9,818 nt of DNA from Alangreenwoodia sp964438605 (GTDB lineage: Bacteria; Bacillota; Clostridia; Peptostreptococcales; Anaerovoracaceae), in NCBI GenBank assembly GCA_964438605.1, contig CAYTKT010000062.1, forward strand, positions 1-9,818, in the 5' to 3' direction. Positions within the stretch are counted from its first letter, which is position 1; the number at the start of each line of letters is the position of its first letter. Made by a program: the position numbers and the translations under genes. The notes beneath the pieces were generated by a model, which did not search any database, was not told where the DNA came from, and saw nothing but the letters and a program-made list of their open reading frames with translations. Shown here piece by piece: positions 6,602-9,818 of this stretch.

Positions 6602-6749
6602 TACTCGCTGACAAACCTTCGGGCCGCCCTTTGCATAAGCGCTTCTAAATGACGCCTGCCTGCCAGCTGCACGTTCGGAATTTCCTTTATTTTTCCAGAA
6701 GCGCCTTCCACTCTTTGACGGCAGCAGTCATTTTCATAAATCCTTTCAT
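6602..6749 (-). pseudogene. Tiny gene after HU, broken by one missing base in an A-run
   Basis: An ATG directly abuts the HU stop (TAA then ATG), and AAAGGA precedes a second ATG four codons on. The frame reads MKMTAAVKEWKALLEK from that second ATG and then meets TAA in GAAAAATAAAGG. Adding one A to the run (6690-6694 on the plus strand) continues it as IKEIPNVQLAGRRHLEALMQ and on to ARRFVSE with a stop, about 45 to 49 residues in all. The repaired product is amphipathic and basic, like a small helical protein. I do not know its family. The break may be a mutation or a sequencing error. A programmed shift is less likely because the site is not a classic slippery heptamer. Confidence 0.45.
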
Positions 6750-7028
6750 TTACTTATTGACCGCATCCTTCAGAACTTTGCCGGCCTTAAAAGCAGGGGC
6801 TTTGCAGGCAGGAATTTTGACCATTTCATTAGGGTTTCTCGGATTTCTGCCTTCTCTTTCGACACGATCTCTCGTTTCAAATGTACCGAAGCCAATAATC
6901 TGCACCTTCTCGCCTGCTGCCAGCGCGTCACTGATGATAGAGAGCATGGCGCCAAGCGCAGTTTCTGCATCTTTCTTCGTGCTTCCTGTCTTTTCAGCAA
7001 TAGCTGTGATCAATTCTGATTTGTTCAT
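6750..7028 (-). CDS. hup: DNA-binding protein HU
   Basis: This 92-residue histone-like protein has the full HU pattern. The N-terminal helical dimer part is MNKSELITAIAEKTG... followed by KKDAETALGAMLSIISDAL. Next come the strand motif KVQIIGFGTFE (41-51) and the DNA-embracing arm GRNPRNP (60-66), whose Pro63 intercalates and bends DNA. The C-terminal part is KIPACKAPAFKAGKVLKDAVN. It acts as a homodimer in the nucleoid. The start ATG at 7028 has GGAGG about ten bases upstream. It has its own promoter and a downstream terminator shared with the broken mini-gene. Confidence 0.98.
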   Translation of the reverse strand: MNKSELITAIAEKTGSTKKDAETALGAMLSIISDALAAGEKVQIIGFGTFETRDRVEREGRNPRNPNEMVKIPACKAPAFKAGKVLKDAVNK

Positions 7029-7084
7029 AAGATGATATCCTCCATTAATTTCTTCTTTGCATCTAACATCCTCTGGACGTTTCT

Positions 7085-7090
7085 ATAATA
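7085..7090 (-). promoter_or_regulatory. Predicted extended -10 promoter of the HU gene
   Basis: On the minus strand TGG followed by TATTAT (7090-7085) gives an extended -10 box about 55 bases before the HU start. No good -35 box sits 17 bases upstream, which is consistent with an extended -10 type. Confidence 0.45.
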
Positions 7091-7302
7091 CCACACTTTC
7101 AGTTATTAAGAAATATATTTATCAGAATATTTACTTCCCTATCCTAATAGATTCTCTTTTTTTACCTCAAAATCATCCTTTTAATAAAACTTGAACCACC
7201 TGTTCCTGTTTTTTGCAGCGAAACCGGAACTGCCTTCGCCGCCTTCCTGCGTGTCCGGCACAGTTCTCCAATCTGTCCGGCCGAAAATCCGGCTTCACCG
7301 TC

Positions 7303-7749
7303 CTATTTTCTGCCCGTAGATCCGAATCCGTCCTCTCCACGTTCCGTTTCATACAGCGAATCACTCACCTCAAATTCCGCCGCGAGATACGGCACAATTA
7401 CAAGCTGCGCTACACGTTCCCCATCTTCAACGACGGCACCGACTGCCGAATGATTATGAAGCGCCACCACAATTTCTCCGCGATAATCTGAATCGATAAG
7501 ACCCGCTTTATTTGCCGGCGTGAGTCCGCGTTTTGACGCCATCCCGCTGCGTGCCAAAACAAGTCCGGCATACCCCTCAGGAATTTCGACCGCAATTCCC
7601 GTGGGAATCATTACCGTCTCGTGCGGCCCTACCATCACATCTCCGTCGATACACGCATAAAGATCGGCTCCAGCAGCAAATGCGGAACCATATGTCGGTA
7701 CCATAGCTTTTTCCCTCAACTTCATGATCCTTACCGGTGATTTCAACAT
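7303..7749 (-). CDS. dut: dUTP diphosphatase (dUTPase)
   Basis: This 148-residue cytosolic trimeric enzyme hydrolyses dUTP to dUMP and pyrophosphate, keeping uracil out of DNA and feeding dTMP synthesis. All five conserved dUTPase motifs are present in order: AGADLYA (26-32), ARSGMA (66-71), GLIDSDYRGEIVVALHNHS (83-101), GERVAQLVIVPY (110-121) and the flexible C-terminal lid RGEDGFGSTGR (137-147). Length is typical of the family. The ATG at 7749 has GGAG about 11 bases upstream. An internal ATG at residue 9 with AAGG close upstream is an alternative, but residues 1-8 fit the usual first strand. The 212 bases between its stop and the HU promoter hold no gene I can support. Confidence 0.98.
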   Translation of the reverse strand: MLKSPVRIMKLREKAMVPTYGSAFAAGADLYACIDGDVMVGPHETVMIPTGIAVEIPEGYAGLVLARSGMASKRGLTPANKAGLIDSDYRGEIVVALHNHSAVGAVVEDGERVAQLVIVPYLAAEFEVSDSLYETERGEDGFGSTGRK

Positions 7750-8029
7750 AACACATTCACTCCACTTCTTGAAAACGATATTTCCCCTAATTCATTAATT
7801 TATCCTCATACGCACGATCCTCGACCATTCCGCAACCCGTCTATATATTTACAAACTCCTCCTCGTCTGTTGCAGTCTGTCTCACTTACAGGTCCGTCTT
7901 CTTTCTCATAAATTTTTTTCGATAAGCATTAAAAACTTGCCGCACTCCGCCTCAAAAATATTCCAGCAGTAAAACGATAACCCGACCCTACGCTCTGTTA
8001 AAATCTTTTTCAGTTACACGGCGACGATA
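7750..8029. other. Gap between dut and the IS element with no supported gene
   Basis: The minus strand has a short protein-like frame (NIFEAECGKFLMLIEKNL, then a stop, then EKEDGPVSETDCNRRGG). It has no start or ribosome binding site I trust. It could be a trace of a gene interrupted by the IS insertion. Confidence 0.3.
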
Positions 8030-8036
8030 GTCGCCC

Positions 8037-8055
8037 CCACCCGTAAAATAGGTAG
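8037..8055 (-). repeat. Right-end subterminal hairpin of the IS200-type element
   Basis: On the minus strand CTACC (8055-8051) pairs with GGTGG (8041-8037) around a nine-base loop. In this family TnpA binds such hairpins and cleaves single-stranded DNA nearby. The adjacent 8020-8035 sequence (GGCGAC-gata-GTCGCC) is a second perfect stem at or just outside the right end. Confidence 0.6.
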
Positions 8056-8220
8056 TTTAGGACGTGGGCTCTAAGCCCGCCCTGCTTGGCCGCGCCTCAA
8101 GGCGCTGGCTTTCTCTTTGATGCCATGGGAAGTCTGCTTTTTGTTGCAGCCTTCCCACGGCTCCGTTCAAGCCACACTGCTATTGACTCGTCGCTGCCCC
8201 TAAAGGGGCGTTTGTACTAC

Positions 8221-8682
8221 TTAGCCCTGACCCTTAAAAGGGTCCTCATATTCTTTCACGCTTAGTTTATCCTGCATGATGTCTGCTTTCTCCTGATCCT
8301 GAATATACTTCTTAATTGTGGCTTCATTAAGCCCTACTGTACTGACATAGTATCCTTCCAACCAGAAATGCCTGTTCTCAAACTTATCCTTTCAATCTGC
8401 GTGCCTGTCGAACATCATGAGTGCGTTCTTCCCTTTCCAATATCCCATGAACGAGGATACGCTGATCTTTGACGGTATGCTTACAAGCATATGTACATGG
8501 TCCGGCATAAGATGTCCTTCTATCATTTCTACGCCTTTCTAACTACACAACTGTTTTAGAATATCACGCAGATCGCTTTTGTATTGATTATAAACAATCT
8601 TTCGTCCATACTTTGGTGGGAAGATGATGTGATATTTACACATCCACTTCGTATGTGCAAGCGAATTTACTTGCTTCACCAT
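8221..8682 (-). pseudogene. tnpA: IS200-family Y1 transposase tnpA with two nonsense codons
   Basis: The 153-codon frame from the ATG at 8682 to the TAA at 8221 matches IS200 TnpA throughout: SLAHTKWMCKYHIIF, then EGHLMPDHVHMLV with the HUH pair His62/His64, then SSFMGYWKGK and NRHFWLEGYYVSTVG. The nucleophile Tyr126 lies in ATIKKYIQDQ, and the tail is SVKEYEDPFKG. Length is normal. Codon 48 is TAG (8539-8541), where relatives have Tyr or similar, and codon 97 is TGA (8392-8394). The reading frame never shifts, so decay is recent and by point mutation only. The longest intact part (48-aa N-terminus) lacks the catalytic residues. AAAGGA precedes the start. The copy should move only if TnpA is supplied from another copy. 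Confidence 0.93.
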
Positions 8683-8764
8683 AAAATCACTTTTCCTTTC
8701 TTTTAATAGTGGCTTGAACATCACTATGAGAACGGAAAGGTTTTTTTGTATAACAATCATCGCG

Positions 8765-8781
8765 CACCCGCATAGCAGGTG
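8765..8781 (-). repeat. Left-end subterminal hairpin of the IS200-type element
   Basis: The minus-strand CACCTGC and GCGGGTG pair across a TAT loop, lying about 85 bases upstream of the tnpA start. Its core resembles the right-end hairpin, as expected if one TnpA recognises both. Confidence 0.65.
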
Positions 8782-8788
8782 GTTTAAC

Positions 8789-8836
8789 GTTGAGTACGCT
8801 TCCGTTTCTCTGTTGAGAAACTCCATCGCACTCAAC
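8789..8836. repeat. Nested inverted repeat at the left edge of the IS element
   Basis: The outer arms GTTGAGTACG (8789-8798) and CGCACTCAAC (8827-8836) match at nine of ten positions. Inside them GTTTCTC (8804-8810) and GAGAAAC (8815-8821) form a perfect 7-bp stem with a TGTT loop. No T-run follows on either strand. It may belong to the IS left end or to the insertion target. Confidence 0.6.
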
Positions 8837-8857
8837 AGGGTCTATTCGGCCCGTAAC

Positions 8858-8889
8858 AAAAAAGCATAGCCGACGCTGCTCGGCTATGC
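8858..8889 (-). terminator. Rho-independent terminator of the 101-residue gene
   Basis: The plus-strand GCATAGCCGA (8864-8873) and TCGGCTATGC (8880-8889) form a perfect 10-bp stem. On the minus strand it is followed by six T, then GTTA. It lies 31 bases after the 8920 stop and would also block transcription into the IS element. Confidence 0.92.
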
Positions 8890-8919
8890 CAAATTTGTTA
8901 TAAAAAATAATTTACCAGA

Positions 8920-9225
8920 TTATTTTCTGCTTGCAACCGGAGCCGGATCAACCGCAGCTACGACAGCTTTCATGAAAGATACTCTGACATCGAAATCCGG
9001 ATCTTCCAAGATAACATCTAAACCTGCAGGAACCTTTTCGCCAACCTTCTTAGCGATGGCTGCAATCTGATAACCGAAATGACCTCTGTCACATAATTCA
9101 GCCGAGTTTCTTAATTCCTGTATCTCAGCGTAAGTCAGCTTACCAGCTTTCTTAATGAGGGCAACTACTTCAGCAATCAACTTTTCTTCATCTGGAGATT
9201 CTACGTTGTTCCAATAATCGCGCAT
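8920..9225 (-). CDS. Uncharacterised 101-residue alpha-helical protein
   Basis: I do not recognise the family. The product begins MRDYWNNVESPDEEKLIAEV and is mostly predicted helix, with Lys, Ala and Glu prominent. It has no signal peptide or membrane segment. A central part contains a single CDRGHFGYQ stretch (Cys, His and aromatic residues close together). The end, VILEDPDFDVRVSFMKAVVAA, resembles one HEAT-like repeat hairpin, but a single repeat is weak evidence. The tail is Pro/Ala-rich. The start ATG at 9225 has AGAAAGGA eight bases upstream. It is a single-gene unit with its own promoter and a strong terminator, and it lies next to the tRNA-Trp half-site. These features suggest a functional, well-expressed gene. 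Confidence 0.85.
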   Translation of the reverse strand: MRDYWNNVESPDEEKLIAEVVALIKKAGKLTYAEIQELRNSAELCDRGHFGYQIAAIAKKVGEKVPAGLDVILEDPDFDVRVSFMKAVVAAVDPAPVASRK

Positions 9226-9322
9226 GATAATAAATCCTTTCTTCTAATTAAAAATTAAAATAACTTAATGACATCCCCTTGGCATACAATTTAATGTATA
9301 ACCGGAGATCTGTTGGTTATAG

Positions 9323-9349
9323 ATTATCATAACAACTATATCTTGTCAA
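9323..9349 (-). promoter_or_regulatory. Predicted promoter of the 101-residue protein gene
   Basis: On the minus strand a consensus TTGACA (9349-9344) is followed after 15 bases by GATAAT (9328-9323), or after 17 bases by the weaker TAATCT. The leader would be about 90 nt. Confidence 0.55.
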
Positions 9350-9524
9350 TAAACCGGAAGAATCTTCTGATAAAAAATTCACGCGGCAGCGAAAACATCT
9401 GCCAGCCTTGTTCATTACTCCGGACACACTGCACAAACATATCTGCCCCGCATTTTCTCATATCAGCATCTATCATCCTTACCGCAGCATCCGATAAGGC
9501 TGCAGCAATATCTGAACGTAAATA
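9336..9524 (-). pseudogene. Possible gene fragment between the tRNA terminator and the orphan gene
   Basis: A minus-strand frame reads YLRSDIAAALSDAAVRMIDA, then DMRKCGADMFVQCVRSN and SLPREFFIRRFFRFIDKI before a TAG. The composition is protein-like, but there is no Shine-Dalgarno sequence near its possible starts. It begins inside the tRNA terminator, and its end overlaps the promoter of the next gene. It may be the tail of a gene removed by integration or deletion, or a chance frame. Confidence 0.25.
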
Positions 9525-9566
9525 TAAAAAACACCGCTGCACATTTGCACATTTTCTACAACGGCG
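9525..9566 (-). terminator. Rho-independent terminator following the tRNA-Trp 3' end
   Basis: On the minus strand CGCCGTTG (9566-9559) pairs with CAGCGGTG (9539-9532; eight pairs, two G-T), and TTTTTT follows. It starts about ten bases after the tRNA CCA end, as for a host tRNA transcript, and so marks the host side of the half-site. Confidence 0.75.
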
Positions 9567-9576
9567 TTCTATGCGG

Positions 9577-9624
9577 TGGCAGGGGCACAAGGACTCGAAC
9601 CCTGGGCACGTGGTTTTGGAGACC
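9577..9624 (-). tRNA. 3' half of tRNA-Trp (anticodon CCA), likely attachment-site remnant
   Basis: From 9624 down to 9577 the sequence reads as the 3' part of a tRNA-Trp. It has GGTCTCCAAAACC with anticodon CCA (9617-9619), a T-arm CAGGG-TTCGAGT-CCTTG, the acceptor strand TGCCCCT, discriminator G and an encoded CCA. The 5' half is missing: no acceptor strand AGGGGCA or D-arm lies within 100 bases upstream, and the anticodon stem loses pairing outside GGT/ACC. A break at the anticodon stem is the classic footprint of a tyrosine-recombinase element integrated into a tRNA gene, where one junction keeps only the 3' half. The terminator downstream is on the host side, so the element would lie at higher coordinates. 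Confidence 0.8.
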
Positions 9625-9766
9625 GTGTAAAAATATTGAGATTCCAACGGTTTATGCCTAAAGGTACCCCACTGGGTACACCAACAACATCAATTCATAT
9701 AGTAAAATCAGATGCCATTCTAAACGATTCTATCTTTTAAACTAATACTGTGAATCATGACAAAAG
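9625..9766. other. Gene-free stretch, presumed end of an integrated element
   Basis: This stretch lies on the presumed element side of the tRNA-Trp half-site. It contains GGTACCCC (9663-9670) and GGGTACACC (9674-9682), an inverted pair resembling arm-type sites of tyrosine integrases found close to attachment cores. No integrase or excisionase gene is within the window. The assignment is inference from position. Confidence 0.4.
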
Positions 9767-9814
9767 GGTTAATTGTAATATGAAGTTGAACAGCTGAATA
9801 AAAAGATGATCCAT
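9767..9814 (-). repeat. Right copy of the 48-bp perfect inverted repeat
   Basis: This copy is the exact reverse complement of bases 1-48. Four more bases (acgg) follow to the window end and cannot be compared because the left copy starts at base 1, so the repeat may be longer than 48 bp. Confidence 0.95.
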
Positions 9815-9818
9815 ACGG

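Larger units (their letters stand above)
8030..8800 (-). mobile_element. IS200-type insertion sequence (IS200/IS605 family), about 770 bp
   Basis: The element carries a single Y1 transposase gene plus the subterminal hairpins this family uses in place of terminal inverted repeats. Left-end hairpin: 8765-8781 (CACCTGC-tat-GCGGGTG on the minus strand, seven pairs with one G-T). Right-end hairpin: 8037-8055 (CTACC facing GGTGG). Both share an ACCT...CGGGTG core. Between tnpA and the right end are a 15-bp stem with two mismatches (about 8124-8162) and a GGGCTTAGAGCCC hairpin (8066-8078). The exact ends are not fixed because family members make no target duplication; the limits given are estimates. 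Confidence 0.8.

Noticed and set aside
6429..6614. 61-codon minus-strand frame after the HU mini-gene
   Set aside because: It runs through the terminator hairpin, has no Shine-Dalgarno sequence and has no recognisable protein character.
6649..7035. 128-codon plus-strand frame opposite the HU gene
   Set aside because: It is the antisense of HU. HU has all family motifs and proper signals on the minus strand.
7173..7364. 63-codon frame (and a GTG-start version near 7300) overlapping the dut 3' end
   Set aside because: It is Arg-rich, overlaps the essential C-terminal motif of dUTPase in another frame, and has no ribosome binding site.
8539..8835. Longer start for the transposase at 8835
   Set aside because: The upstream extension translates the IS left-end hairpins. 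Family similarity begins at the ATG at 8682, which has AAAGGA before it.
9336..9647. 103-codon minus-strand frame spanning the tRNA-Trp half
   Set aside because: Its first third (YTVSKTTCPGFESLCPCH) is simply the translated tRNA sequence and terminator, so it is not one gene. Only the later part is listed, as a possible fragment.
1..9818. CRISPR array, rRNA or toxin-antitoxin pair
   Set aside because: No regularly spaced repeats, no rRNA-like stretch and no recognisable toxin or antitoxin pair were seen.

Overview
This is about 9.8 kb of bacterial DNA in which every gene I can support lies on the minus strand. The content points to a low-to-mid GC anaerobic Bacillota, with Shine-Dalgarno-led genes and Rho-independent terminators. 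Dialister, Megasphaera or another member of the Negativicutes would fit, but that placement is inference from protein style only. Functional genes are mixed with several decayed ones, so the region looks like an eroding chromosome segment next to a mobile-element boundary.

Layout in transcription order, from high to low coordinates. (1) 9577-9818: the 3' half of a tRNA-Trp gene with its own terminator. It looks like one attachment half-site of an integrated element lying towards and beyond the right window edge. (2) 8920-9225: an unrecognised 101-residue protein with its own promoter and a strong terminator. (3) About 8030-8800: an IS200-type insertion sequence whose tnpA carries two nonsense codons but whose end hairpins are intact. 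(4) 7303-7749: dUTPase. (5) 6750-7028: HU, followed by a tiny gene broken by one missing base in an A-run, then a terminator. (6) 5783-6037: a CxxC heavy-metal-associated domain protein with its own promoter and a long terminator hairpin. (7) 5231-5688: the broken 3' remnant of a plsC acyltransferase, which still carries the ribosome binding site of the next gene. (8) 3646-5241: a MATE transporter with an odd hydrophilic loop. (9) 2741-3526: a YgjP-type zinc metallopeptidase. (10) 1054-2502: a tyrosine phenol-lyase/tryptophanase-family PLP enzyme with a 160-nt leader. (11) 773-1036 and 116-687: two remnants of unrecognised proteins. The second reads through as one protein of about 191 residues if three small deletions are repaired.

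The first 48 bases and bases 9767-9814 are perfect reverse complements, so the window is bounded by an inverted repeat. It is either an invertible segment or a stretch whose two ends run into copies of the same repeat. The genes do not form one pathway. They are single housekeeping or transport units with their own signals, apart from the former plsC-MATE translational coupling. I did not find a convincing new multi-gene system. The most unusual items are the terminal repeat, the tRNA-Trp half-site, the active-site changes in the lyase, the duplicated MATE loop and the orphan 101-residue gene.
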